Positions 1-11,040 are shown, counted from the stretch's first letter. The stretch is 64,000 nucleotides of DNA from Paenacidovorax monticola (GCF_014489595.1 NZ_CP060790.1:682001-746000); one strand, 5' to 3'. Numbers and translations: made by a program. Notes: a model not told the origin generated them from the sequence alone.

Positions 1-374
1 TCGGGCGTGAACGAGGCCAGGGCCGCCGCCTGCTGCTTCTTGTTGGCGGCGGACTCCGTCGCCCGGTACATGCCGGCATGCAGGGCGGCGAAGACGCCCG
101 TGGCGTATTCCGTGCTGGAGATCTTGTGCTTGGCGAGTGCAGCGCGAATGCGCGGGTCAGCCTGGAGTTCGCGGGCCAGCTCCTCGATGGATTCCACGTC
201 GGCATCTTTCTCTCCATCGCCCTTGCTCACGGCCTTGAGGTCGTTCTGCACGGCATCCATGCGGTCCAGCAGCACGGGCGTGAGACGGAATTTCGCGGGG
301 TCGATGGCGCCGGCGGCCAGGGCACTTACCGTTGCAGCGCAGAGCACCAGGGCACAGGCAATGGGGCGGAACAT
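1..374 (-). CDS. Exported protein of unknown function, 3' end cut by window edge
   Basis: An open frame reads leftward from an ATG at 372-374 and runs off the window without a stop, giving 124 codons. The first 20 or so residues (starting MFRPIACALVL and ending near SALAAG) form a typical Sec signal peptide, so the product is likely periplasmic or secreted. The visible mature part is hydrophilic and helix-rich (motifs such as DRMDAVQNDLKAV and IEELARELQADPRI). I do not recognise the family with certainty. It is transcribed away from the neighbouring small membrane protein with about 110 bases between them. Confidence is high for a gene, low for any function. Confidence 0.7.
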   Translation of the reverse strand, partial: MFRPIACALVLCAATVSALAAGAIDPAKFRLTPVLLDRMDAVQNDLKAVSKGDGEKDADVESIEELARELQADPRIRAALAKHKISSTEYATGVFAALHAGMYRATESAANKKQQAAALASFTP

Positions 375-485
375 GGTGGTGGGGCCTTCCGAAAAAAGTG
401 GCGATGATAGCCTTCGGCCCCGGGGCTCGGACCTGCACGGAGACCAGGGCGCGTGACTTCCGTCACGCACGGGCCAGCGGAGCTG

Positions 486-668
486 TCAGTGCGCGGTGCC
501 CAGGTAGCGCATGAGCAGCGCCAAGCCGGCAATCACCAGCATGAGAAAGGCCAGGAAGGCGCAGGCATGCCGCCATGGCAGGCCGCTCGGTGCGCCGGCC
601 TGGGGTGCGCTTGGCCAGTACGACTCGAGGCTGGAGGAGGGCGGGTCTTGCTGTTCCCTGGCGTTCAT
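486..668 (-). CDS. Small single-span membrane protein, 60 aa
   Basis: A 60-residue frame starts at an ATG at 666-668. Residues 1-33 are polar and Pro/Ser-rich; residues 35-55 (core FLAFLMLVIAGLALLM) form one transmembrane helix, and the tail is MRYLGTAH. The layout suggests an inner-membrane protein with a short cytoplasmic or periplasmic head. No family is recognised. A much longer frame passes through it upstream, but the internal ATG and the complete head-plus-helix architecture favour the short product. It diverges from the DUF1624 gene, with about 140 bases of shared upstream DNA. Confidence 0.55.
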   Translation of the reverse strand: MNAREQQDPPSSSLESYWPSAPQAGAPSGLPWRHACAFLAFLMLVIAGLALLMRYLGTAH

Positions 669-806
669 GTAATTGACTGTAGCATCCGTGTGCGCGGGTA
701 TGTAGAGGGGCATATCCCAGGCCGATGGCCGGCTGCCTCCCAGGTGTCCCAGGGCAGGGGCGCGGGTTACCATGCCGGGGCCTTTTGCTTCCCATTCGCC
801 GAGCCC

Positions 807-1580
807 GTGCCCCTGCCGCCCTTCCTGCCCCGCTCCCCACGCTATGACCGCGTCGACGCCCTGCGCGGCCTGGCGATGGTGTGGATGACGGTGTTCCACT
901 TCTGCTTCGACCTCAGCCACTTCGGCTACTGGCCGCAGGACTTCCGCCATGACCCGTTCTGGACCCAGCAGCGCACGGCCATCGTGAGCCTGTTCCTGTT
1001 CTGCGCGGGGCTGGGGCAGGCCATCGCGCTGGAACAGGCGCAGGGCTGGGGCCGCTTTGGCCGGCGCTGGCTGCAGATCGCGGGCGCGGCGCTGCTGGTC
1101 ACCGCGGGGTCTTTCCTCATGTTTCCCCACAGCTTCATCTACTTCGGGGTGTTGCATGGCATGGCGGTGATGCTCGTGGTCGCGCGGCTCACGGCGGGCT
1201 GGGGGCCCTGGCTGTGGCTGGCGGGTGGCGCGGCGCTGGCCTTGCCCTGGGCCATGGCGGCGGCGCTCACGGGGCCCTGGGCCATGGCCGCCGAGGGGTT
1301 CAACAGCCGCTGGCTCAACGGGCTGGGCCTGATTACGCGCAAGCCCTTCACCGAGGACTACGTGCCCGTATTCCCCTGGCTGGGTGTGATGTGGTGGGGC
1401 ATGGCCGCGGGCCAGGTGCTGCTGCGCCGCCAACGTGCCTGGCTGGCTGCCGCCTTGCCGGCGCCGATGCGGCCGCTTGCGGTGCTGGGGCGCTGGAGCC
1501 TCAGCTACTACCTGCTGCACCAGCCCGTGATGATCGGCGCGCTGATGCTGGTGGGGTGGGTGCTCGGTCGGCCAGGGTAG
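807..1580 (+). CDS. DUF1624 / heparan-alpha-glucosaminide N-acetyltransferase-like membrane protein
   Basis: The 257-residue product opens with a short Pro-rich lead and then the family's signature YDRVDALRGLAMVWMTVFHF, followed by about seven hydrophobic helices. This matches the DUF1624 family, which resembles the catalytic domain of heparan-alpha-glucosaminide N-acetyltransferase and other membrane acyltransferases. The natural substrate in bacteria is not established. I chose GTG at 807 because the DxxRG signature normally lies 10-15 residues from the start; the frame is open much further upstream but reads as non-coding there. The gene converges on the parvulin gene across a bidirectional terminator. 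Confidence 0.8.
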   Translation: MPLPPFLPRSPRYDRVDALRGLAMVWMTVFHFCFDLSHFGYWPQDFRHDPFWTQQRTAIVSLFLFCAGLGQAIALEQAQGWGRFGRRWLQIAGAALLVTAGSFLMFPHSFIYFGVLHGMAVMLVVARLTAGWGPWLWLAGGAALALPWAMAAALTGPWAMAAEGFNSRWLNGLGLITRKPFTEDYVPVFPWLGVMWWGMAAGQVLLRRQRAWLAAALPAPMRPLAVLGRWSLSYYLLHQPVMIGALMLVGWVLGRPG

Positions 1581-1590
1581 CCTGGAAAGC

Positions 1591-1617
1591 AAAAACGCGG
1601 CCGAGGCCGCGTTTTTT
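1591..1617. terminator. Bidirectional rho-independent terminator
   Basis: The inverted repeat AACGCGGCC / GGCCGCGTT with a two-base loop is flanked by an A run on the left and a T run on the right. It can therefore terminate both the forward DUF1624 gene and the reverse parvulin gene, which converge here. Confidence 0.85.
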
Positions 1618-1633
1618 CTGGAGGGCAGGGGGA

Positions 1634-2419
1634 TTACTCGACCTTGGCCTTGGTGCGCAGTTCTTCCTGGAACTGGCCCAGCTTCTGCTGCTGCAGCTGC
1701 TGCGCGATCTGGGGCTTGACCTCGTCGAGCTTGGGCAACTGGGCCTGGCGCACGTCGTCCAGGCGGATGATGTGCCAGCCGAACTGGCTCTTCACGGGCT
1801 TGTCGGTCATCTTGCCCTTTTCGAGCTTGACCAGGGCCTCGGTGAATTCGCTCACGTAGCTGCTGGGGTTGGCCCAGTCGAGGTCGCCGCCGCGAGCGCC
1901 GGATCCGGGGTCCTTGGACTTCTTCTTGGCGATGTCCTCGAACTTGGCGCCCTTCTTGATGGAGGCGATGATGGCCTTGGCGTCATCTTCCTTCTCCACC
2001 AGGATGTGGCTGGCCTTGTATTCCTTGCCGCTGTTGGCGGCGGCGAACTTGTCGTACTCGGCCTGGATCTCGGCGTCGGTGACGGGGTTCTTCTTCTGGA
2101 AGTCGGAGAACAGTTCGCGGATCAGGATGGTCTGGCGGGCCAGTTCCATCTGGGATTTGTAGTCGGCCGAGGCTTCGAGGCCGCGCTTCTGCGCTTCCTG
2201 CATGAAGATCTCGCGGGCGATCACTTCTTCCTTGATCTGGCCTTCGATCTCCGGCGTGATGGGGCGGCCGGAGCGCTCCACCTGCTGCTTCAGCACCTCG
2301 GCACGTTCCTTGGGAACGGGCTTGCCGTTCACGATGGCCAGGTTCTGTGCGGCGACGGGCAGCGCCATCGAGCCCAACACGGCTGCGGCCACGAGGCCGG
2401 ACAAGAGCTTCTTCTTCAT
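1634..2419 (-). CDS. Periplasmic parvulin-type peptidyl-prolyl cis-trans isomerase
   Basis: The 261-residue protein has a signal peptide (1-25, cut after PVAAQ), a SurA/PrsA-like helical N-domain with the VNGKPVPKERAE element (30-42), and a parvulin rotamase domain at about 134-224. The rotamase landmarks are ASHILV (136-141), GGDLDW (177-182) and FGWHII (213-218). It should assist folding of outer-membrane or periplasmic proteins. It is the last gene of a reverse-strand run after yciB and bolA, 66 bases downstream of bolA, an order I associate with Comamonadaceae. It is shorter than SurA because it has one rotamase domain instead of two. Confidence 0.93.
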   Translation of the reverse strand: MKKKLLSGLVAAAVLGSMALPVAAQNLAIVNGKPVPKERAEVLKQQVERSGRPITPEIEGQIKEEVIAREIFMQEAQKRGLEASADYKSQMELARQTILIRELFSDFQKKNPVTDAEIQAEYDKFAAANSGKEYKASHILVEKEDDAKAIIASIKKGAKFEDIAKKKSKDPGSGARGGDLDWANPSSYVSEFTEALVKLEKGKMTDKPVKSQFGWHIIRLDDVRQAQLPKLDEVKPQIAQQLQQQKLGQFQEELRTKAKVE

Positions 2420-2485
2420 GCGGAATCCAAAAATAAGAGGATGGTTGCGGGCTGGAGCCCGGCAGACAGGGCAGATCGGGCCAGC

Positions 2486-2761
2486 TCAGAGAAGTTCAAT
2501 GGCCAGGGCATGCAGGCCCCGGTCGATGAATTCTTGCAGCGCATCATACACAAGGCGGTGCTGGGCCACGCGGGGCTTTCCGGCCAGCAGCGGCGAGGCG
2601 ATGCGCACCCGGAAATGGGTGCCGAAACCGGTGCCGTTGGCGCCCGCATGGCCGGCATGGGCGCCGCTTTCGTCGACCACCTGGAGTTGCGTGGGGGCCA
2701 GGCGCTCGCGCAGGCGCGCTTCCAGTGCCTGCGCGGTGATGGCGTGGCTGGCGGTGGTCAT
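2486..2761 (-). CDS. bolA: BolA family protein
   Basis: The 91-residue product starts at an ATG overlapping the yciB stop by four bases (ATGA), which fixes the start and indicates translational coupling. The BolA fold signature is visible: [20 protein letters not shown] at the N-terminal helix and strand, then [13 protein letters not shown] strand, and the C-terminal HRLVYDAL helix containing the conserved His-Arg. BolA proteins partner with monothiol glutaredoxins in iron-sulfur handling and affect cell shape under stress. A histidine-rich insertion (HAGHAG) lies between the first helix and the GFGTHF segment. Confidence 0.92.
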   Translation of the reverse strand: MTTASHAITAQALEARLRERLAPTQLQVVDESGAHAGHAGANGTGFGTHFRVRIASPLLAGKPRVAQHRLVYDALQEFIDRGLHALAIELL

Positions 2762-3321
2762 GGCTGGGCGTCCTTGGTGTTTTCGGTGCTCTCGCCGTCC
2801 TTCATGAAGCGGCTCAGGTACAGCGCCTGGGCGATCACGAAGACGAACATGAGGCCGATGCCCCCGAACAGCTTGAAGTTGACCCAGGTGTCGGTGTCGA
2901 AGTGGTAGGCCACCCAGAGGTTGACCAGGCCCATGACGGCGAAGAAGCCGGTCCAGCTCCAGTTCATGGCGCGCCAGGCGGCGTCGGGCAGTTCCATCTG
3001 GCCGCCCATGAGCGAGCGGATCAGGTTCTTGCGGAACAGGAGCTGGCCGAGAAGCAGCGCGCCGCCCATGAGCCAGTACAGCACCGTGGGCTTCCATTTG
3101 ATGAAGGTTTCGCTGTGCGAGAGCAGCGTGGCGCCGCCGAAGACCACGATCACACCCAGGCTGAGCCATTGCATCGGCTCGACCTTGCCGTGGCGCCAGC
3201 GCAGGTAGGCGATCTGCGCCACGGTGGCCGCGATGGCCACGGCCGTGGCGGTGAAGATGCCCCAGACCTTGAAGGCCGCGAAGAACAGGATGATGGGGAA
3301 GAAGTCGATCAGGAGTTTCAT
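2758..3321 (-). CDS. yciB: Inner-membrane septation protein A (YciB/IspZ family)
   Basis: A 187-residue, five-to-six-helix membrane protein beginning [20 protein letters not shown], the strongly conserved start of the family. Internal signatures include [14 protein letters not shown] and the C-terminal WVNFKLFGG. YciB is an inner-membrane protein linked to septation and to coupling envelope synthesis with membrane potential; the molecular role remains unsettled. The stop codon overlaps the bolA start, and msrB lies 37 bases upstream on the same strand, so the set selO-msrB-yciB-bolA-parvulin may be one transcript. Confidence 0.95.
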   Translation of the reverse strand: MKLLIDFFPIILFFAAFKVWGIFTATAVAIAATVAQIAYLRWRHGKVEPMQWLSLGVIVVFGGATLLSHSETFIKWKPTVLYWLMGGALLLGQLLFRKNLIRSLMGGQMELPDAAWRAMNWSWTGFFAVMGLVNLWVAYHFDTDTWVNFKLFGGIGLMFVFVIAQALYLSRFMKDGESTENTKDAQP

Positions 3322-3358
3322 ACGGGGCAGAGGATCTGCGGCGGAGGGCCGTGGGTCG

Positions 3359-3771
3359 TCAGGTCTGGGGCGGCTCGAAGTCGAGCGACGCGGAGTTCAT
3401 GCAGTAGCGCAGGCCCGTGGGGCTGGGCCGTCTTCGAACACATGGCCGAGGTGCGCCCCGCATTGTGCACACACGGTTTCGGTGCGCACCATGCCGTGGC
3501 TGCGGTCCACATGCTCGGCGATGGCGCCGGGCACGGCGCGCCAGAAGCTGGGCCAGCCGCAGCCCGCGTCGAACTTGGTGTCCGAGTCGAACAACTTGGC
3601 GCCGCAGCAGATGCAATGGTAGCTGCCGTCGGCCCAGTGGGCCTCGTACTTGCCCGTGAAGGGGCGCTCGGTGGCGGCGTGGCGCGTGACCTGGAACGCG
3701 GCGGGCTCTGCGCCCTTGCTGCGCAGCAGCTCCTGCCACTCGGCGTCGGTTTTCTCGATGGGATGGCTCAT
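3359..3771 (-). CDS. msrB: Peptide methionine-(R)-S-oxide reductase MsrB (frame broken near the 3' end)
   Basis: The N-terminal 115 residues read in one frame and the last 20 in another. The start ATG overlaps the selO stop (ATGA). Two zinc-binding CxxC pairs are visible (CICCGAKLF and CAQCGAHLG) together with the family core CGWPSFW. One base appears missing from the run at 3419-3422; restoring it gives the expected [14 protein letters not shown] ending, which carries the catalytic cysteine. Without the repair the enzyme would lack that cysteine. MsrB reduces methionine-R-sulfoxide in oxidised proteins using thioredoxin. With the repair the product is 137 aa, the normal length. Confidence 0.92.
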
Positions 3772-5252
3772 GATGAACAGCTGATCTCGATGGAGGACGC
3801 CCAGTCGGGCGGGAAGTCGGCCCAGGCATCGAAGCCCGGGTGCTCGTCGAACGGCCGCGCGAGCAGCCGCTGCAGGGTTTGGAGTTCGGAGAAGTCGCCA
3901 AGTTTCGCCGCGCGGATGGCCTGCTCGCCCAAGTGATTGCGCAGCACGAACCGGGGGTTGGTTTGCTGCATCAAATCGGCCGCCTGCGCTGATCCTTCCT
4001 GCGCAAGCAGCTCTGAATACGATAGCAGCCAGCGGTCCCAGCCCTCTCGGTCCAGGAACAGGTCGCGCACGGGCGTGAAGTCGCCGCCAGCCACGGCGCG
4101 CGACAGGCGGCGCCAGAAGATCGTGTGGTCCACGCGGCCCTGGGCCAGCAGCAGCAGCACGCCGTCGATCAGCGCGACATCGCCCTCGCGCGCGGTGCGC
4201 AGGCCCAGCTTGGCGCGCATGCGGGCCATGAATTCGGCGGGGAACACGCTCTTGTACGACTCGAGCGCGGCCAGCGCCACCTCCTGCTCGCCGATCAGCG
4301 GCAGCAGCGCCTGGCCCAGGCAGAACAGGTTCCAGTAGGCCACGTTGGGCTGGCGGTTGTAGGCGTAGCGGCCCTGGGTGTCGCTGTGGTTGCAGACATG
4401 GCCCGGCACGAAGGCGTCGAGGAACTGGAAGGGGCCGTAGTCGATCGTGAGCCCCAGGATGCTCATGTTGTCGGTGTTCATCACGCCATGGCAGAAGCCC
4501 ACGGCCTGCCACTGCGCCAGCAGCGCGGCGGTGCGCTCGCTCACGGCCTGCAGCAGCGCCGCGTAGGCGTTGCCGCCGAATGCGGACGTGGCACGGCATT
4601 CGGGGTAGTAGCGGTCGATCACGTAGTCGGCCAGCGCGCGCAGCTCGTCGATCTGCTCGCGCGCCGCGAAATGTTCGAAATGCCCGAAGCGGATGAAGCT
4701 GGGCGCCACGCGCGTGACCACGGCGGCCGTCTCGATCTCCTCGCGCCGCACGGGGGCGGGCGAGCCCGTCACGCACAGCGCGCGCGTGGTGGGGATGCCG
4801 AGCGCGTGCATGGCCTCGCTGCAGAGGAATTCGCGGATCGACGAGCGCAGCACGGCACGGCCGTCGCCCATGCGCGAGTAGGGCGTGCGGCCACAGCCCT
4901 TGAGCTGGATTTCCTGGCCCTGGGCGGTCTCGCCGAGCAGGATGGCGCGGCCGTCGCCGAGCTGGCCGGCCCACACGCCGAACTGGTGGCCGCTGTACAC
5001 GCTGGCCAGCGGCCGGCTGCCGGCCAGCGGGGCGTTGCCCGTGAAGGTCTGCAACGCCTCATCGGAGGCCATCCACCGGCCATCGAGGCCCAGCAGCCCG
5101 GCCACTTCGGCGCTCTGGCCCACCCAGTGCGGATCGGGCAGGGGTGTCGGGCGCAGCTCGGTGTAGAAGGCCGGGCCCAGGTCGGCAAATCCATGGCGCC
5201 AGGCCAGGGCAGGGGTGTCCGGCGCGAGCGCTTCGGCGGCAGGCAGGTTCAT
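3768..5252 (-). CDS. selO: Protein adenylyltransferase SelO (YdiU/UPF0061 family)
   Basis: The 494-residue product is a complete pseudokinase-fold AMPylase. Numbering from ATG 5252, visible landmarks are [20 protein letters not shown] near 84-103, the nucleotide-contacting lysine in [18 protein letters not shown] (K118), the catalytic segment HGVMNTDN (D261) and the metal-binding DYGPF (D272). The third residue from the end is cysteine (SCSS), the position occupied by selenocysteine in animal SelO. The family transfers AMP from ATP to Ser/Thr/Tyr hydroxyls of proteins, with a role in redox homeostasis. A GTG at 5270 is an alternative start. Its stop overlaps msrB, linking two redox-protection genes. 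A short dispersed repeat lies within the coding region at 3978-4027. Confidence 0.95.
   Translation of the reverse strand: MNLPAAEALAPDTPALAWRHGFADLGPAFYTELRPTPLPDPHWVGQSAEVAGLLGLDGRWMASDEALQTFTGNAPLAGSRPLASVYSGHQFGVWAGQLGDGRAILLGETAQGQEIQLKGCGRTPYSRMGDGRAVLRSSIREFLCSEAMHALGIPTTRALCVTGSPAPVRREEIETAAVVTRVAPSFIRFGHFEHFAAREQIDELRALADYVIDRYYPECRATSAFGGNAYAALLQAVSERTAALLAQWQAVGFCHGVMNTDNMSILGLTIDYGPFQFLDAFVPGHVCNHSDTQGRYAYNRQPNVAYWNLFCLGQALLPLIGEQEVALAALESYKSVFPAEFMARMRAKLGLRTAREGDVALIDGVLLLLAQGRVDHTIFWRRLSRAVAGGDFTPVRDLFLDREGWDRWLLSYSELLAQEGSAQAADLMQQTNPRFVLRNHLGEQAIRAAKLGDFSELQTLQRLLARPFDEHPGFDAWADFPPDWASSIEISCSS
3978..4027 (-). repeat. Comamonadaceae-type short dispersed repeat embedded in selO
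   Basis: Read on the reverse strand this segment begins TGCTATCGTATTCAGAGCTG and continues with TTGCGC, a variable middle, then CAGCGCAGGCGGC. It lines up with the intergenic copy at 23229-23279 (TGCTATC...AGCTGCT.GCGC...AGCGC.aG.GGC). Here it codes in frame for the selO stretch [17 protein letters not shown]. The match is by eye and degenerate. Confidence 0.45.
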
Positions 5253-5329
5253 GGTGGAATTGTCGCCCACACGGGCTTTGCCCCGTGGCGCGCAAGGCCA
5301 TGCGGCCCTGCAGGCGCGGGAGTGGTTGC

Positions 5330-6376
5330 TCAGGCCGGCAGGGCGCGTGCCTCGCCCGCCCCCGGCTCACGCAGTTGCTGGCGGTACTGGCCCGGCGGCA
5401 TGCCGAACCAGCGCCGACAGGCGCGGAACAGGTTGCTCTGGTCCACGAAGCCCAGCAGGTCGGCCACCTCGGCCAGGCTGTGGCGCGGCTCGCCCAGGTA
5501 CTGCCGGGCCAGCTGGCGGCGCGTTTCGTCGAGCAGCTGCTGGTAGTTCACGGACTCGGCCTGCAGGCGACGCTGCAGGGTGCGATCGGTGAGGCCCAGC
5601 CGTGCGGCCACGTCCTCGCGGCGCGGCTCGCCGCGCGGCAGCAGGCGCACGATCTCGTGGCGCACGCGCGCGCTCACGCGGGTCTGGCCCAGGTGGCCGA
5701 GCTCGGTTTCCACCAACTGCTCGTGCAGGGCCCAGAGGCCGGGGTTGTGCGTGGGGATGGGGGCGAGCAGGTCCGCATCGGCAATCAGGAACCGGTTGGC
5801 CGCCTGGCCGAAGCGCGGCAGCAGGCCGAAGGCGGTACGGTAAGGCCCTTCGTGCGCCGGCGGTGGGGGCGGTGCCATGAACTCCACGGCCAGCGGCTGC
5901 ACCTCGCGTCGCGTGAGCCAGCTGCACAGCACCAGCAGCGTGAGCACGGCGAACTCCACGCGCTGGCGCGGTACGGGGCGCGTGGCGCCGATGTGGTTCA
6001 ACGCGAGCCAGTGGCCGCGCATGTCCTGCTCCAGCGTGAAGGTGGTCGCGTCCGAGATCACGGCCATGTGGCGCGTGAGGTCCTTGAAGCCCGCGAGCAG
6101 GTGCGGCCCCGAGGCCAGCGCATAGCCCACCAGGTCCACATTGCCGTAGCGCGAGGCCAGGTGCCGGTCCAGCCCCAGCGTGGGGTTGCCCGACTGCGCG
6201 ACGGCCAGCTCCCAGAGCCGGCTCACGCGGTCCACGTCCACGCGGGTTGGGGATTGCTGCAGTGCGGCAAGGTCGATGTCGGCCTGCGCGCAGAGGCGGG
6301 CCGCGGGCAGTCCCTGCATGTCCAGCATGTCCGCGATGCCGCGCACCCAGGCGGCGGAGCTGGTGTGCGGCGTCAT
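5330..6376 (-). CDS. AraC-family transcriptional regulator
   Basis: The 348-residue protein has an N-terminal ligand-sensing domain of the arabinose-binding type (about residues 20-205; [16 protein letters not shown] is typical) and a C-terminal double helix-turn-helix of the AraC type (about 245-335), with [15 protein letters not shown] and [19 protein letters not shown] as the two recognition regions. This OruR/ArgR-like architecture is common in regulators of catabolic or lipid-degrading genes. It diverges from the carboxylesterase gene at 6564 with about 190 bases between them, so the esterase is its most likely target; that is inference. Confidence 0.9.
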   Translation of the reverse strand: MTPHTSSAAWVRGIADMLDMQGLPAARLCAQADIDLAALQQSPTRVDVDRVSRLWELAVAQSGNPTLGLDRHLASRYGNVDLVGYALASGPHLLAGFKDLTRHMAVISDATTFTLEQDMRGHWLALNHIGATRPVPRQRVEFAVLTLLVLCSWLTRREVQPLAVEFMAPPPPPAHEGPYRTAFGLLPRFGQAANRFLIADADLLAPIPTHNPGLWALHEQLVETELGHLGQTRVSARVRHEIVRLLPRGEPRREDVAARLGLTDRTLQRRLQAESVNYQQLLDETRRQLARQYLGEPRHSLAEVADLLGFVDQSNLFRACRRWFGMPPGQYRQQLREPGAGEARALPA

Positions 6377-6563
6377 GCGCGGCGCCCTCGGGCGCGCGGC
6401 GGGCAGGGCTGGCGTTGTGAAGTCACTGTTTTGGCGTCGTTGCGATAGCGGCGTTGCGCGGGGGCGTTCCTAGAATTTTTGGCAGCGCGGCGAACGACTG
6501 CGCAGTGTGACCGATGGGGCGCCCGCGTCCCACCCGGAAAACCCCAAAAACGAGGAGACAAAT

Positions 6564-8278
6564 ATGCACAGCAGACAACGGTGGAATGCCGTGTGCCGCG
6601 GCCTGGCCCTGGCCTGCGCGGCCTTGGGACTGGCAGCCTGCGGGGGCTCGGGCGCGAGCGCCCCGGAGGTCCGCGACACGGCCTACGGCAAGTTGCGGGG
6701 CGTGAACGACAGCGCCGCCACGGGCACCTACTTCTGGAAGGGCGTGCCCTTCGCGCAGCCGCCCGTGGGGGCCCTGCGCTGGCAGCCGCCCGCCGAGCCC
6801 GCCCCCTGGCAGGGCGAGCGCGAGGCGCGCCAGTTCGGCAGCGCCTGCCTGCAGATGGGGCGTATCTACGGCCCGGGGGCCAACAACCGCTTCGACGACA
6901 GCATCGCCGCCACGCTGGGACAGCCCGTGGGCAGCGAAGACTGCCTCACGCTCAACATCTGGCGCCCGGCCTCGGACCAGGAGAAGCTGCCCGTGCTGCT
7001 CTTCATCCACGGCGGCAGCGCGATCTCGGGCTACACGGCCGATCCGGTGTACGACGGCGCGGCCCTGGCGCGCGCGGCCAACGCCGTGGTCGTCACCGCC
7101 AACTACCGGCTCGATGCGCTGGGCTACCTGCAGTTGCCGCAGATGCAGCCGGGCGTGGCCGCCAGCACGGGCAACTTCGCGTTGCTGGACAATCTGCAGG
7201 CGCTGCGCTTCATCCAGCGCAACATCGCGGGCTTCGGCGGCGATTCGGGCAATGTCACGCTCATGGGCCAGTCGGCCGGCGCGATCAACGCGCTAGCGCT
7301 CCTCACGGCGCCGCAGGCCGCGGGGCTGTTCCACAAGCTCGTGCCGATCAGCGGCGGCCTGTCGCTGCCGTCCAATCTGCCCGCCGGTGCCTTGCCTACG
7401 CTGCAGCCCGCATCGCGCTATGCCGCGCAGGCGGCCCAGTTGCTCGCGCAACTGGTGGTGGCCGACGGCCTGGCGCCCGATGCGGCGGCGGCCCAGGCGC
7501 TGGTGGCCGGGTGGACGCCTTCGCAGCTCGGCAGCTACCTGCGCGGCAAGGATGCGCGCGTGCTGCTGCAGACCCTGGCGGCCAAGGGCCTCACGGGGTC
7601 GGGCCCGATCCCCGACGGCGTGATGCTGCCCGCCGACCCCATGGCCGCCATTGCCCAGGGGCGATACCACAAGGTGCCCGTGCTGGCGGGCTACACGGGG
7701 AGGAGGGCAAGCTGTTCGCGCCCCTGCTTGCGGTGCTGGGCGGCAAGCCGGGCTTTCGCATCGGCGATGCGGAGCGCTTTCGCATGATGCAGGCCTTCGA
7801 CCCCGATGCGCCCGCCACGCTCACGGCGGCCGACATCATCGACGCGGCCTACCTGCCGGCCGATGCGCCGGCCACGGGCTACAACGCGCGCATGGCGCAG
7901 CTGCGCCAGGCCTTCATCGTGCCCAGCCGCGACCAGTTGCTGAACACGCTGCGTGCGCAGCAGCCGGGCGTGTGGGCCTACCAGTTCGACTGGGCGCAGC
8001 AGCCCGCGCCGTGGAACGTGGTGTACGGCGCCGCGCACGCGTTCGACCTGCCGTTCCTGTTCGGCAACTTCGGCCCCTCGGTGTTCGCCCGGGCCAGCAA
8101 CAGCCGCGCCAACGAGCGCGGGCGGCTCGCGCTCTCGGGGGCCATGGTGGGCAGCCTCAGGGCGTTCCTGCACACCGGCGATCCGCAGCATGCGGGCCTG
8201 GGGCAGGCCTGGAAGCCCTGGCCCGGCCAGCTCGTGTTCGATGCCGATGCGTCGGCGGCGCGCATCCGGGTGCAGTGA
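6564..8278 (+). CDS. Lipoprotein carboxylesterase type B (frame broken mid-gene)
   Basis: The ATG at 6564 follows a GAGGAGA ribosome site. The N-terminus is a lipoprotein signal with lipobox LAAC (lipid-attached Cys 26). The carboxylesterase/para-nitrobenzyl esterase landmarks follow: FWKGVPFAQPPVGALRW, SEDCLTLNIW near 124-133, oxyanion HGGS (149-152) and the nucleophile elbow GQSAG with Ser 237. The frame shifts after GYTG where one G seems lost from the run at 7697-7700; restoring it gives GYTGEEGKLFAPLL and then a normal C-terminal third, including the DLPFLFGN region bearing the catalytic His environment. The repaired product is about 571 aa, normal for the family. It probably hydrolyses esters at the cell envelope. 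Its divergent AraC neighbour may control it. Confidence 0.88.
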
Positions 8279-8306
8279 TGGCGGCGGGGCAGGGCGTGCG
8301 CGGCGG

Positions 8307-9002
8307 TCAGGACTCCCGGGTGGCAGCGATGTATGCCGCCAGCGCGGCGTCGTCCACGATGGCGACGCGCCCGAAGTCCAGCGAGACGATGCGCAGGGCT
8401 TCCAGCAGCCGCAGCACGCGGTTCACGGTCTGGCGCGACAGTCCCGCGAGATGGCCCAGCTCTTCCTGCGTGAGGTGGATGCGGCGCGTGCTGCGCCAGA
8501 ACAGCGGGCTCAGGTACAGCGCCACACGGTGCTCGGGCGAGCGCATGCGGCCCGCCTCGATGATGGCCATGGCCTGGCCCAGGCGCATGTTGAGGTGCGT
8601 GGCAAGGTACTGGTTGAAGGCCAGGCTGGTCTCGCGCAGCTGGGTGAACAGCGGCAGCGGCAGGCACAGGAGCTGCGTCTCGCGCAGCGCGATCACACGG
8701 TACCGGCGCGGCTCGGCCTTCATGGCCGAGCCCTCGCCGAACCATTCGCCGTCGGGCACGCCGAGGAAGGCCGAATGCCGTCCGCGCGCCTCGGGGCTGT
8801 GCAGCATCACCAGGCCCGAGAGCACGGCGTACCAGCCCTCGACCTCGGCGCCCGCGGCCAGCACCGTGTCGCCCTTGGCGCCGCGCAGCGTGCGCACGCC
8901 GTCCTGCAGGGTGCGCTGCAGCGATGCGTCCAGCGCGCCGAACCAGGGCTGCGCGGCAATGAAGCGGGTGGTGGGAGGCGCGGGCTCGAACATGGCGGCC
9001 AT
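8307..9002 (-). CDS. Crp/Fnr-family transcriptional regulator
   Basis: The 231-residue product (from the ATG at 9000-9002) has a cyclic-nucleotide-binding-like beta-roll at about 15-130 (LAAGAEVEGWYAVLSGLVML, GEWFGEGSAMK), a long dimerisation helix (NQYLATHLNMRLGQAMAIIE) and a C-terminal winged helix with LTQEELGHLAGLSRQTVNRVL as the DNA-recognition unit. There is no N-terminal cysteine cluster of the FNR iron-sulfur type, so it is not an oxygen sensor of that class. An inverted repeat at 9042-9063, just upstream of the start, is a candidate operator shared with the divergent acyl-CoA ligase gene. An in-frame ATG at 8991-8993 is an alternative start. Confidence 0.9.
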   Translation of the reverse strand: MAAMFEPAPPTTRFIAAQPWFGALDASLQRTLQDGVRTLRGAKGDTVLAAGAEVEGWYAVLSGLVMLHSPEARGRHSAFLGVPDGEWFGEGSAMKAEPRRYRVIALRETQLLCLPLPLFTQLRETSLAFNQYLATHLNMRLGQAMAIIEAGRMRSPEHRVALYLSPLFWRSTRRIHLTQEELGHLAGLSRQTVNRVLRLLEALRIVSLDFGRVAIVDDAALAAYIAATRES

Positions 9003-9041
9003 TGTGCCGTGCAGCATGCGGCGGCCGGGTAAACCCCTGCG

Positions 9042-9063
9042 ATCTGTCAAGCGCGCGACAGAT
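9042..9063. promoter_or_regulatory. Candidate operator: ATCTGTC-N8-GACAGAT inverted repeat
   Basis: Seven perfectly paired bases flank an eight-base spacer in the intergenic region between the Crp/Fnr regulator and the acyl-CoA ligase. The core TGTC-N8-GACA has the spacing and partial sequence of Crp/Fnr half-sites (TGTGA-N6-TCACA). The position suits autoregulation and control of the ligase. No other clear signal was found in the 257-base gap between 9003 and 9259. Confidence 0.5.
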
Positions 9064-9259
9064 GTTGGCAACGCGTCCGAAGCGTTGCAGACTGGCGCGT
9101 GCAGGCGCAAAGCGTTGCGTGGCGGGGGCCGCGCGGGCGCGGCGGGCCCGTGCGGCGGCAGGGGGGAAACCCCTGCAGGCCGCACCAGCCAAGGGTTTCG
9201 CGCGCGTTGCCCAGGGTTAGGATAAGGATTCCACTTTCATGACAATTCAAGGAGCACAC

Positions 9260-10903
<1,644 letters not shown>

Positions 10904-10911
10904 GCCCCGTT

Positions 10912-10944
10912 CTGGTGTGGTGCTCCGGGGGAGCGCCGCACCAG
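10912..10944 (+). terminator. Strong hairpin after the ligase gene
   Basis: CTGGTGTGGTGCTCC pairs with GGAGCGCCGCACCAG around a three-base loop, giving 15 base pairs counting two G-U pairs in RNA. No T run follows, so it may be a processing or stabilising structure, or a rho-dependent pause, between the ligase and livK rather than a classic terminator. Confidence 0.45.
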
Positions 10945-11040
10945 TCGCATGGGCGATAGCTGGTAGGGGCAATCCCTGAGCAGAGCCCTGGTTCAACCCT
11001 GTACGCTGCGGCGTGTTGATTCGCAAAAAGGAGACAGAAG

